Shown here: piece after piece, positions 22,870-34,161 of the stretch
Numbering within the stretch: position 1 is the stretch's first letter
How the letters are laid out: every line of letters starts with the position of its first letter
Origin: Massariosphaeria phaeospora
Lineage: Eukaryota > Ascomycota > Dothideomycetes > Pleosporales
Assembly: GCA_011032825.1 (NCBI GenBank)
Contig: JAADJZ010000040.1
Location: forward strand, 124,001 to 188,000
Length of the DNA stretch: 64,000 bases
Reading direction: 5' to 3'
Position numbers and translations under genes: made by a program
Notes under the pieces: model-generated
What the model was told of the DNA's origin: nothing
What the model saw: only the letters and a program-made list of their open reading frames with translations
Databases searched by the model: none

Positions 22870-25800
22870 CTACCTAGGCAGACTACTCCTCACATCCCTC
22901 ACCATCCGCACCACATCCTCCGCCAACACCCTCTCAATCCCATCCATCCAAAGCCCATGCACCCCACTCTCCTTACCCTTATCCGCCAACCCCCTCAGCG
23001 CCATCCGCACCTTACTCGCATCATCCACCCTCCACTTCAGCAGCACATCGCTCGCAAAAACGACCCTCATGCCCAGCGTGAACACATCAAGCTTAGACGT
23101 CCAGCCCAGCGCACCGTCGCCCTCCGTAATCGCAGTGTGTGTGAAGGCCGCGAGACCGTCGAGAACCCAGTCCATGAGACTGGAGCGGCAGGCTGGGGAC
23201 GCGACGCCGGGGGCAAGGCAGCACAGGACGCGGGTCCAGAGCGCGATGTCCAGCGTGTCGTCTTTGTAGAGGTTTTGCTTCTCGGTGGTGAAGAGCGCGG
23301 TGTCTTCTTTGCGGGCGTGTTCGAAAGCGCGAGCGAAGACGTGTGGGGGGAGCGGGACTGTGGAAGTGGCTGTCAGGCGGCGCAGTGCTTCGTTGCACAG
23401 CATAGGAGAGCGGTTGAATGTGACGCTGAGGAACTGGGCGAGACGGCGGTTTGTGAGGATGGGGACTGCGTCTTTCATGGACGGGCGGAAGCCCTGCGCC
23501 TGCAACATCCGCGTGGTGGCCTGAGCAGCTGTGCTTCTGATGTCCTCGTCGTCGTCGTTGAGCAGGTCGTGCAGCACAAAGCTGAGACCCAGGAGGAAAT
23601 TCGCAGTGGCTTTAGCGTTCGCTTTCATGGTCTTGGTGGCCTCAGCATCCGCGCGTCTGACTTCGTCGTCGGAATACCCGAGCATCATGTCGATTTCGTG
23701 AAGCTTAGCGGTGAGCTCCGGAGATATAGGGTCAGGTTCTTTGACAGTCGCTTTCATGGTCCAGATGTACCTGAGAGCAGAGATAGACTGCGCGGCAGCG
23801 AAGCGCGAATCGAAGGGGTTCCGATCGTGGATAGCAACGCGCAGAAGGCGAATGTACCGGGCCAAGTGCTGGAATAGGACCGGCCACTGAGAAGGATACT
23901 GTTTGAAGGAGAGGTCCATGAAGAAACCCAGCAAGTGTAGAGCACTCTCCCTGTTCGAGGGAGGCCCGTCGAGATACTGGGTTTCGAGCTTGTTAAGTGT
24001 GAGCATGCTTGTCCTCTCAATGACGACATTTGGAAACCAAAATCTCATCCAATAGTCTGTGAGCCCAACGGCGAGTACGGCTTGGGCTTTTGAGACGATT
24101 TCCGTGGTCTGTGTATGTAGAAACAGGCGATGAATGGGGCCCAGAATGAGGTCTTTAACCTTAGCCGAGCGTGGATTTTTTAGCTGAATGACGCGGGACA
24201 GAACATCAAGTGCCGCGCAACAGGTATCTGGGTCTTCTGGAGCGAGATATCGTAGTGCTTTCTCGATAGTTTGGTATTCCTTAGACCATTGCACATCCAA
24301 TTGATCGCTATGACACATGACCCGGTCGATAAAAAAGCATTCTACGAACGACCTCCGTAGAAGTGCATTGTTTTCGATGGTATGGATGTCGAGAGGGATA
24401 GACAGGCTGACTTTCAACGATCCGGCAAGTGTAGCCCAGGCTTCCATAGTCGATGGGGTTTGTTCTCTCACTAGCATTGCCATACCACAGAGGTTCACGA
24501 GATCCAGGAAGACAGACCTTATGAATGGGCAACTCTGCTCGGCGTACAACGCAGCCGATTTGTTGTAGAGCTTCACCAAAATAGTGTCCAAGGCGTTTTG
24601 GTCTGGATAATGAATTAGCCAGCGTAACACGTTTTTCGCCGATACGCCAAGAAGGAACCTTCTCGACGCCAGCATAGACAGAGACATAGAAATTTTATGC
24701 AGAGCTTGGACTTACCTAGAACAGCATCGTCAACGGGCTGCACAAGCTTCTGCAGCATGTACTTAATGCTCAGTAGCATTCCGTGCTGCCAGTTGCGTGA
24801 CCCTTCCACCAATAATAGAGAAGTGACGGTTATATCGTAGTATTCGTGCGGACGATGCAGTGTCACAAGTGTACGCGCTGCCATGTCGCGGAGGTGCCAA
24901 TGGGGACTGTCTAGAAGATGGCTAACCAGCTCCATGATATGTGGACGGTTTGCCTCCGGAGGTGATGCTTGCCGAAGGATCTGGAGAGCAGGGAATACTC
25001 CTTCCGCACCGTGTAGATCTAAAGGTGACTCGATTCCAAGTGTAGAATCCAACGACTTCTTTAGTGGTCCATTCGGGTCCAGAAGATCGGTCAGTATCCC
25101 AATCAGACTTGGGTAGTCATCGTACGAGAACCTTGAGGTCTTTGCTCGGGTTTGCTCCTTCCAATCTTGAGTTTCGTCACTTCCCAGTAGTCGTTCGATC
25201 AAAGCCTTGAAGAGCATGAGACTGCAGTTTCTGATAGGCCATCTACGAAACTTTAGCAAGTGCCAGTATCTAGAATAGCAAACTTACGTTTTTGAGTTGA
25301 GGGTTCTTGCCGCTAGATCTAAACCTGGACCAATGTGTGCTTCAGAAGCAATACTCAGTCGTGAGGTCGTGAATATCTCTTTGATGCAGTTCAGAGCGTG
25401 AACTTGCGGCAGCCGACTCTCTCCAATGCTAGAACTCTGGGGATCTAGAGATGCCTCGGCGAAGAGGTCACGCATCGCCCTCAGGTATAGTGTACCACCA
25501 GTCTGCAATTCTGCAGCTAAGAGTCCTGCAATAAGCGAAGGTATACCAGCTGATCTCCGTGTGATAGAAGAAGCCTTGTCTTGGATGGATGAAAGGGTTT
25601 CCTGGGGCACAATCGATTAGTCGTCATTGGTAAAAATTCACACAAAATCATACCTGATACCATCTCTCGGGTAGAGCTCGAAGCAACTCATCAGTGGCAG
25701 AATTGCATCGGCGGCAGAAGGCTGCAAAGGTCTGGGCCACTGTCGAGAAAGCGCCACGATGCCTCAGTTGCACGAGCTGATCAAAAGACAATCGGCCAAG

Positions 25801-28484
25801 CTTTTCGACTACTTCTGGTGTGATCAGTGAACTGGCATCTGTGCCAATTGGAGCTTTTGTGATGATGGTACGAAGTAACGTGCTGCCAAACTATTAGTGC
25901 AGAATTCTTGGAGGTCAACAACGTCACATACCTGGCTTCCTTCAAGGCCCTCCAAGAATAGCTCAAGACTTCCTTTGTGTCCAGGCTGCCTTCATCCTCT
26001 ATCTCTTCTGGAACGTGACCCTCTGGAGCGTCCGCGCAAAGAATATCCCTTATAGACGACCATATAGCTTCGAAATTGGTGCACATTCGAGCGTGGGTAT
26101 TCTGCCATTCAAAAATTACGTGGGCCGGAAGTTGCGACAGATTGGCGTAGAACTGTTCCTGATCCAGGATGTATCTAGACATGTCAACAGTGCACAGTGT
26201 TTTGCCTGATCCACTCGTACCTTATTGCTGCAAATGTCCCATGAATTGGACGAGCATTCACAGCCGACGCAAGATCACTACGAGCGATCTCGATTGTATC
26301 TTCAAGCTGGCCTATGAGGCGGTTCATTATGGCGAGTTTTGATGACATGCCAACATCAGGCAAACGTATTGGCTCTCCAACGCCTGCGCAGGATGAGAAT
26401 AGCAACGAGTAGGTTCTAGCAACGCCATCAGCCTGATCAGCGCGTCCAGTTTGGAGCATCATTGCTTCTGCCCGATCTAAAGCACGAACAAGTGCTGACA
26501 GTTCCGCTTGTTTCTCGCCGAGTGGCAGTGACTCCAAACACAGCTCCAACGTTGATATGGCGCTGTCTCTGATATCGTCGAAAGGATCAAGTACCAAATC
26601 CAATAATGTCCGAATGAGATCAGGACTGGAAATCTGGATATTGTAAGCCCAGCGCTGCTGCCCTTGTCCAGATTTGGAAAGGCGATTGTAGGGAAGTCGT
26701 GCGTCCAATCCTGACTTGAGTATGACGGTTATCACCCGAAGCGCTGTTATACGCCGCTGGTAGGGAGCCGCAGACCGCAACTCCCACTGTAGGAAGGCCA
26801 AATACCAACCTATGAAATGTAAAGATTCCAGAAGTGATTCAGGTACTGCGCGCAGGAACGGGCTTCTTCTGTCCAATAGAGCATCTTTGTGGAGCTGAGG
26901 TCCGTCTAAGCCGGCAGTAGTACTGCTGCTCTCCGATCGCGCAAGCACCGCTGTACTCGCCTTCAGGCGATCTAACAACCTTTGTATGTAGCCAACGATC
27001 TCGCGACGAAAATTGACGTCCGTATCGGAGTGGACGTGAAACATGTTGCGCTTGAGCGATCTAAACACATCTCCAGGAATGGGGCTTGTGACAGCCGTGG
27101 AGAATACGGAAAGGAACAGACCAGCAAGACGAACCTCTCCGTCAGGATGGTACAACCAAGTGTCAAATAACCTATGGTCCAGAAGGATAGTATTCCCATG
27201 AATCTCGACGCTTGCACTTTGCCTATAGCCTTGGAGTCTGTTAGTCAACGCGCAGGCGATCGCAGGTTCCTGGCATAGGCCATAGTGGAGTAAGTAGACC
27301 AGTAGTCTAGCCTACGAGTGTTGTGCAAAGCCCGAGAAAACAGGTGACGAAATGTCAAATCGAAATGGCTTACCGCTGTCTTTGATTATGCCTAGTTCCT
27401 TTCCAGTCTGGATGGCTGCCAGAAAAATACTGAATTCTTCACGGTGGGCTTGCCTGTGGGCCGGGTCGTCTTGTACGTGAAATTGTCCCGGTAGCTGGTC
27501 CTCAGGTATATCCAGTTGTTCCGGTAGCTGTCCGTGTAGCTGTATGTGGCGAGTTATGTGCAGATAGGAAAGAAATCGAAGGTATTCGTCAATGTTCGGT
27601 AGGAAACAGTGAGGGAAGACGTGAGTTTTGAACTCCTGGATCCGGTCTGGCCAAAGTCGAAGCATTTGGGTGACTGGCCTCATCCAAAGAGGGAATATTG
27701 TAGCATCATCAGGACGTTCATCATAGCTAGCCAAATGGCGAAGGCGAGTAAGGAAGTTCCTGATCAAATGGCCTGCAGAAAGTGAAGTATCGTGATGAAC
27801 AACCCAAGTCAGAAAGACAGAGAACATAGACTGGAAGAGATTTGTTTGACTGTCTGACTGCAGCCTGCCGTAGATCTGGGCGAGGTCTTCAACGGAGATG
27901 ACGGCCTTCAAAAGAAAGTGGGCTAGGCCTTGTAAAGCAGGCTTTACTTTGAGGCGGTCTTGACGTTGGCACAGGATATCCATGAAGGTCGACGCTGCTT
28001 GATGGCCAAGTGTCGCCCCGCGTGCGGGTGGAGCTTTTACCAGCATGTCAGTCAAAACCACGAGCAATTGCCGCATGGACTTTCCCTTTGCGTTCTCGGA
28101 GCGATGAAGGAATACGCCCAAGGCTCGCAACCAGATAGAGTCGTCTAGTATGGCGGCGCGCACATAGTCTAAAGCGGATGCTTGGTAAAACTCAAGGGTG
28201 GCACACAGGGTATTGTACGCAGCAGCGCGATGTGATGAGGAGAGGTCGTGTACGTCTGCGGTGTTAAGAAGGGCACCAAGAACCGTCTCCAGGTCTCTGG
28301 CAAAGTAGTCAGGAATGAAGCCAATCGTCGCCAGTCCACCGACAGTGCGTGCTTACCTTAGTCCAAGGCTCGGCTCTAGTGTTGCAAGATCGGGAACGAC
28401 CTTGGCCACGGTCTTGGACATATGCCGCAGCACTTCCTCCGGGATTGGTGGCTGCAAGGACAGCAAGTCCAGGGTTTGCGCCAT
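22870..28484 (-). CDS. TRM732: Trm732/THADA-like tRNA methylation cofactor (DUF2428)
   Basis: Eight exons on the minus strand: 28484-28357, 28296-27374, 27229-26221, 26174-25932, 25882-25654, 25601-25288, 25242-24716 and 24602-22870 (1701 residues). The ATG at 28484 has an in-frame stop upstream. The diagnostic DUF2428 block spans about residues 690-960 and leads into TWPIRNCSLMLFKALIERL and the SRNWQHGMLLSIKYMLQ segment; the rest is a helical-repeat scaffold. In yeast, Trm732 partners Trm7 to 2'-O-methylate position 32 of the tRNA anticodon loop; vertebrate THADA is its homologue. The second intron (27230-27373) needs a less common AAG acceptor to keep frame; it has a TGACTAAC branch site 11 nt before. 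The last intron (24603-24715) skips an open stretch that would be out of frame. These two joins are less certain than the others. Confidence 0.87.
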
Positions 28485-29697
28485 GTTCCCCCGCGGCTTG
28501 GAGCCTGTAGCTGTCGATGTGCGGAATCAATCGTGTGAAGTGCAACTGGAAGTGTTTGTCGGTAGATGGGGCGCTCTCGCTATGGGCTCGCGAACTGGAT
28601 CTTGTCGGCCGAATAGAAGCTTCGATGGGCATGGGGGGAGGCCGCTAGTACAAGACGGGCACGCACCCCAGTGTGTGCCTGCCGCCTGCCGCACGGTGGG
28701 CAGCCGCCGCCCCTCCGAACCGGCCGGCTTTCAGGGACGCCAGGTCCACCACCACAGCAGCGCGGTGTATAGGACAGATGCCATCTGGCGACAAAGATGC
28801 AGCGGTTCGGGCAGAGCACCTCCTGCAGAGACACGGCCTTGCGAAACACTGCACCTTCTGCTGGACACTGTCGAACAGACTGAGCAGGCAGGCAGGCCAC
28901 GTCGCTGACTAACACCGTACATAGATGACAGCTGCAGGTACAGGCACACATCACGTACAGGACCTGTGCAACGCGGGTTATTTACAGCTCACATACCTTG
29001 GATGCGACTTGTGCGATGTGAGAGCAGGCAACAGATAGGCCCGGCTACTGAGGTGGTACAGGAATACGACATTAACGAGCAGTTCTCCTGGCAATGCTCT
29101 CGCTTAGCAATTAGTTACCGGTACCGTACGAACAAGCTAGAATTACGAAACCAGTGACAAATGCAACAACCACGAAGACGTCTTCTGCTCTCACACCTCC
29201 CCACATCCACACCCCAACAGCAATTCGTGCCCAACAGCAGAGCTATCTTGTGAAATATGTATCAGAACATGCCCGTTCCCACTAGACTGTCCTATAGGCC
29301 GCCCAAGAGTGCCCGCCGCCTCTTGCGGAAGCCGGAGCGTCTAATTTGCAAAGGTTCTGACAGTGCAAACGGCCATCGCAGCAGCAAAACTACCCAATGA
29401 CAACCCGGCAACCACACTGGGAGGAGCGGTGTCCCACTGAGCATGGCTGATCCAATTGGAGTCGGCGCTGCACCAGCGCTGCCACTTTTCTTCTGTTGTG
29501 TAGCTGGGTGGGGGACAATTTGCACTCTCTAAACAGTGTCATTTCTTATTTTCTATCTCCAGATATCATTTTCAAGTTGCTGTTTCTTCTATTGGGACCC
29601 CTCTATCAGCTTGCTAGTGCTCTTCACGGAATCTGGCCATAGGGGGGGCTTTACCGCCTGTTGTCCTGACCGATTGTTGTGGGCGGCTATAGACGGC
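28485..29697. other. intergenic spacer, 1.2 kb
   Basis: Promoter region of TRM732 (minus) and of the plus-strand hypothetical gene. I see no coding signature. A G/C-rich block at about 28640-28860 gives open frames on both strands, which I attribute to composition. Confidence 0.5.
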
Positions 29698-31089
29698 ATG
29701 GAGATCAACCAAGAGGGGATCAGTGAGGGTCTAGAGGGTGCGGTTATCGAACCGTTGTTCTATACACCTCCCCCAGATGATCAACAACCGCGTGTTGCCG
29801 TGACCGGGAATCAGCGCCAGGGCCCTAGTGCCAAGAGCGCATATCCACACAAGGCAAAAGACCCAGATACCACCAAGAAGCCCTCTCAGCTGGCATACTC
29901 TGGCATTCCCCTATTCCTTGCCTCTGCCAACTTCTTTACGGGTTCCTCCTCTCGGGTGAAGATCTCCAACACAGGCAATTCTCGTTCACAAACCCGTACT
30001 GGACCCCCCAACGCGGCAGCGATATCCTCCTACGAACCACCAGCATATCTGTCGGACGACGACGAGGATCTATACCCTTGGGCCGCGATGGATCGTGAGA
30101 TGTCTGACAGTAAGTGCTCGATAACACTGATGAACATCCAGCAGCATCAGACTGATCCAGGCACAGTGGTTCCACCAACAGAAGCGGCCAGCAGTTCGGG
30201 CAAGAGGCCGCTCTCCCCGCCGCCGCCGCCGACACCTTCAAAGCGTAACAAAGTGATCGGCGGGTTTGTAGACGACCCCAACGAGTCAGACGCTGCTCCG
30301 CCGCGCCAGGCAAAGATAGATCGTGTCCGCATACGAGCAGTGATTCAGAGGAACAAGGCGAGGCACGCAGCCGCTGTAAAAGCTAGAGACAATTCCGAAG
30401 GCGCAGCCAGGAGTGGAGCAACACTGAACCGTGAAGGCGTAGCGAAGAAGGCAATCGTCACCTCTCGACCCATCGACATCACAGCCGCAGGAACACCCTT
30501 TGACCCTCCTGCCACTGCTCCCATCAGCGGTTCATACGCCGCTCCCTATCTCCAAATGCTGTTTCACGAGATCCGCAACCCCGGTCCTCCAGCTCTGGGC
30601 CCAATTCCCAGGGTCTTGACCCTGCCCGCGGCCACCCGTCCCGTTTCCAGCGCTGCTGCCCCAGTCCCCGAGGCACCCCCCCTGCCATCTGCTTCCCCTC
30701 CAACAGGATCCACCATCACGACTGTTTTCCTGCTGCGATTCGCCAAGCTGCTGGAGGTCGACGACGGACTAGACGCCGCGCTAGTGCGCGTCGCGATGCC
30801 GGTGCGCGCGCGCCTGCCGCCCTTCAGTGCGTTTCCCGAGTGCTACACCACTCTGGAAAAGGCGAACGGCGCCGCCCGCCGCCTCCAGATCGAGTTCTCG
30901 CACCGGCTGGAGCCGGTGACCCAGTTTGACCTCCGCTGGCAGCAGGATGACAGGGAGAGGCTGATGGGGAGGCTGGAGGGGCTGGCTGCTGGCGGGGGTG
31001 CGTGGGCGAGCCAGTTCAACGGTCTCGGTGGAGAGCGATTCGAGATTCGAGTCGAGGCCGTTGGACTGTGCGGACCCCGCGATGGGTGA
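29698..31089 (+). CDS. hypothetical protein, largely disordered
   Basis: A single open frame of 463 residues from the ATG at 29698. The frame is open 54 codons further upstream but without an earlier in-frame ATG. The N-terminal 330 residues are rich in Pro, Ser, Ala and charged residues, with an acidic patch (YLSDDDEDLYPW) and a basic, nuclear-signal-like segment (PSKRNKV, RAVIQRNKARH). The last 130 residues look folded (TTVFLLRFAKLLEVDDGLDAAL ... LQIEFSHRLEPVTQFDLRW) but match no family I recognise. A 51-nt stretch at 30110-30160 has a GTAAGT donor, a CAG acceptor and a length divisible by three, so it could be an optional intron. The gene is convergent with the amidase. Confidence 0.6.
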   Translation: MEINQEGISEGLEGAVIEPLFYTPPPDDQQPRVAVTGNQRQGPSAKSAYPHKAKDPDTTKKPSQLAYSGIPLFLASANFFTGSSSRVKISNTGNSRSQTRTGPPNAAAISSYEPPAYLSDDDEDLYPWAAMDREMSDSKCSITLMNIQQHQTDPGTVVPPTEAASSSGKRPLSPPPPPTPSKRNKVIGGFVDDPNESDAAPPRQAKIDRVRIRAVIQRNKARHAAAVKARDNSEGAARSGATLNREGVAKKAIVTSRPIDITAAGTPFDPPATAPISGSYAAPYLQMLFHEIRNPGPPALGPIPRVLTLPAATRPVSSAAAPVPEAPPLPSASPPTGSTITTVFLLRFAKLLEVDDGLDAALVRVAMPVRARLPPFSAFPECYTTLEKANGAARRLQIEFSHRLEPVTQFDLRWQQDDRERLMGRLEGLAAGGGAWASQFNGLGGERFEIRVEAVGLCGPRDG

Positions 31090-31120
31090 GTTGGGGGCTT
31101 GGTGGGGTTTGGTGGGTGTG

Positions 31121-31181
31121 GTTTGGTTCGGTTCGGTTCGGTTCGGTCTGGTTTGGTTTGGTCTGGTTTGGTGTGGTTTGG
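31121..31181. repeat. (GGTTC/GGTTT)n pentanucleotide run
   Basis: About twelve degenerate ggttc, ggttt and ggtct units, all with G/T-rich top strand, starting about 30 bp after the stop of the hypothetical gene. Confidence 0.85.
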
Positions 31182-31540
31182 AGCGACATGAGATGAAAAG
31201 CGGGTTTTGTTTTCTGTTTTCTGTTTTGTGTTTTTTGAGATTGAAAGGCGTTCAGGGGCCTCCTGATTGCATTTGGATTTTTCGCGATAGATATTGTATT
31301 TGTACCTTGTAATATACTGTATTTTGTAATCCTCTTGCCAACGTACGTGATTCCAGGACGTTGCGCTATGTGCAGGTATGCAGTTTAGGAATTTCGACAT
31401 GCTAGATACAAGGGGGGAAGAGGTGTATGTTAGTAGAGACAATGCGATGTTGCCTAGAGACAGTAGGGCTTCGTAGAGGTTGATGAAAATTAGTTGTAGA
31501 GGGCTTCAGCGAGTTTCGCGGAGTTCGTTTTGCGAAGATA

Positions 31541-31665
31541 GTATGTGTTGTAGCCTACATGTCGCGAAATGCGAAATTCAAAGGTTGAAATTGTAGTACG
31601 TCTTGTAGCCAACATATCGCGTAATGCGAAATCCAAAGTAGAGTAAGTAGTACGTATTGTAGTAC
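31541..31665. repeat. 55-bp imperfect tandem repeat, about 2.3 copies
   Basis: Copies begin at 31541, 31596 and 31650. Each starts gta(c/t)gt(a/c/g)ttgtag, and the two full copies share catgtcgcgaaatgcgaaat-like cores with a few substitutions. The third is cut short. Confidence 0.8.
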
Positions 31666-31926
31666 CTATACTAGAATTTACAAAAACTACACTATCTTCT
31701 AGAATACCTTCTAGAAATCCCTACACTACCAAGAGAATCGCAAAAGTACACCTAAAATAGCGTAGAATCCGCAACCTCTAGCCTACCTATTACATTCTAG
31801 CACCTAGCTCCTAGCACTCTCTTCTCTTACACAAAACCCTCTACGCAACCTACAACAAGCACCTCGCACGCAAACCCAACCCCCAACACCACGCTAAAAC
31901 CCCCAGAGCCCTAATGCAAAACCAAC

Positions 31927-34161
31927 TCACCTCGAAAACGCCCCTTCAGCATCATCCCCCAGCCCCCTAAACGCAATCCGATTATTGCTCCTGAGCACCT
32001 CGCACACCGTCTCAGCACTAAGCTCATACCCGCTCTTCCTCCACCGCGCATTCAGCCAGTCCGCCAGCGCATCCGCGCTGCAGCTAAACCGCCGCGTATC
32101 CCACTCGTGCAGAATCAGATCCACAATCGGCTTGTCGGGCAGCGGCTCCGGGAACGGGTCTTGCAGCGGCACACTGGAGAGCGGGAGGGGCAGCGCGCGC
32201 GGCGGGAAGGTCGCTTCGTACGCGGTGAGGAAGTGCAGAAGGAGGTGCTCGGTGCGCGGCTGCGAGGCGAGCGTGAAGCCGAAGGGCTGGCCGTTGAGCT
32301 TGAGGGCGGAGAGCGGGCAGGCGGCGGTGGGGTAGCCGGCGGCGGCGGCGAGCGAGGAGAGGGCCGCGTCGCCGGGCGCGACGACGATGTCGAGTTGGTG
32401 CGTCGAGAAGAGGAAGTCGAGGCCTTCGCGGCCGCCGGCGGTGGAGAGGTGCGCTTTTGCGGCGCGGACTTGGTCGCGGAGGGCGCTGGACTGCAGGGCG
32501 GCCATGAGGTCGTTTTGGTTCGGACAGGCTGGGGGACATGGTTAGTCAGTTGGGATTGATAGGGAGATGGGGAGGTGACGTACAGGGCGGCAGGGTGAGT
32601 TCTGGGTGCTCGAGGTTGAAGTTGATGATTTCAGCCAGGCTGTGTACTTTTGTGATTTTGAACTGACGGATGAATTCTGCGAGACACTCTTTGAACTCGG
32701 AGTCTAGAGCGTATTAGCCAACGCGAGGATGGTGGGGTGGATACTTGATAGACTTACAAACGATTGGTTCGAAACTGTTCTTCCCGTCTAGATTCAGGGT
32801 TGACTGCGACGGCAACTCGACGGGGTACACGATATCGACGCCCATCTCGATCAGGCTCTGTACAACCATCTCGTATTTCTGAAGCTACAACCAAGTCCAG
32901 TCAGCCCCAGCTCAAAGCTTGTCCAGTCCTATGCAGTATATCCCTGCAGTAGCAATCTCCGCGCAGTTCCGAGAATAAACATCAGGATTCAGCTGGGTAA
33001 GAAAGTACGTACCATGAAACGCTCGGCATCAGCGTTGATCCGACCACTCTTACGCCACGACTTCCAGATAGTTGGTTCGGTAAAGCCTATTCGCAGGCCA
33101 GCCCAGTCCTCTTTGATGCGGAAACAGGTGTTGGGAACCTTGGTGCCGGTTTCTTTGCTTGTGGGGAGCATCAAGGCGTCCATGAGAGCGACGAGATCTT
33201 TGGCGGATTTGGCCTGCTATTATTAGCGCTTGCTGCAGTGAGGCCTGAGATCTAGAGGGAACGCACCATGCCGCCAGCTGTATCAAACGTCTTGCTGAGC
33301 GTGAAGATGCCATCCATCGGGACCTCGCCTACTGTTGGCTTTAATGCATAGAGGGCGGCGCGGTTTGCTGGTGTGATCAGTGAGCCAATCGTATCCGTGC
33401 CGATGGCTAGAGTGCTGAATCCTGAGGCCACGCTTACGGCCGACCCAGTAGATGACCCACCGGGCGCGGAGAGTTCCCAGTGCAGCTTCCTCTTCGCGAT
33501 GTGTCGTGCGACGTACGGTGACTGGCATTGGCCTCCTACTGCTGACCACCCGGGTGGCATGGAAGGGTTCTTCAGGCCGCAGAACTCGGTCATGTTGGAT
33601 TTGCCCATTATGATGAGGCCTCTTCGAATTAGCCTGTCGACGACTGTGGCATTCTTCTTTGGTGTGCATCCAACGAATGCGTAGGAACCTGCCGTGTATG
33701 TGAGTCATTGAACCATCCTCTGAAAAGTCTTGCATACCGACTGTGGTGTCCATTCCTAGATTGGCGTCCGTCATGATGTTGTCCTTCAGCACTACCGGTA
33801 TCCCATGAAGGGGCCCTCTCCGCTTTCCTCTTGCTCGCTCGTCGTCCAGTCTTCTCGCTATCCTAATCAGCTCGTGCCGTGGAGCAACCGATATCAAAGC
33901 TCGAAGCTGCCGTCCTCGTCGGTTGTGCTGTTCGATCTGGTGCAGATATGCTTCTACAATCTCGACGCTAGTAATGACTTGAGCATTCAGCATCTCAGCA
34001 AGCTCGTGAGCTGATACAACAAGCGGGTCGAAGTCCGGGAGCGATGCCTCGCTCGAGCCGGATGCGAAAGACAATTTTCGAGCATTGATTTCTTCAAAGT
34101 AGGCAGGAGGTAGTTCAGGTTCGATATTTGGCGCAAGCGCCGACTTGATGTACCGGAACAT
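31927..34161 (-). CDS. amidase-signature-family hydrolase with C-terminal extension
   Basis: Six exons on the minus strand: 34161-33738, 33688-33267, 33213-33013, 32884-32758, 32703-32584 and 32528-31927 (631 residues). The catalytic Ser-cisSer-Lys set is visible: Lys in LHGIPVVLKDNI, the Gly/Ser-rich GGSSTGSAVSVASG, and the nucleophile Ser in IGTDTIGSLITPA. The join GGM|AKSAKDL uses the second AG of a CAGCAG acceptor, as family conservation suggests. Amidases hydrolyse linear amides; the substrate is unknown. The last 65 residues or so (HEWDTRRFSCSADALADWLN ... VCEVLRSNNRIAFRG) lie beyond the usual amidase fold. The stop codon overlaps a perfect GTGAGT donor, so a further short exon cannot be excluded. 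No secretion signal is seen, suggesting a cytosolic enzyme. Confidence 0.88.

Larger units (their letters stand above)
31090..31926. other. convergent 3' spacer with tandem repeats
   Basis: No gene. It contains a G/T-rich pentanucleotide run (31121-31181) and a 55-bp tandem repeat (31541-31665), then AT-rich low-complexity sequence up to the amidase stop. Confidence 0.6.
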
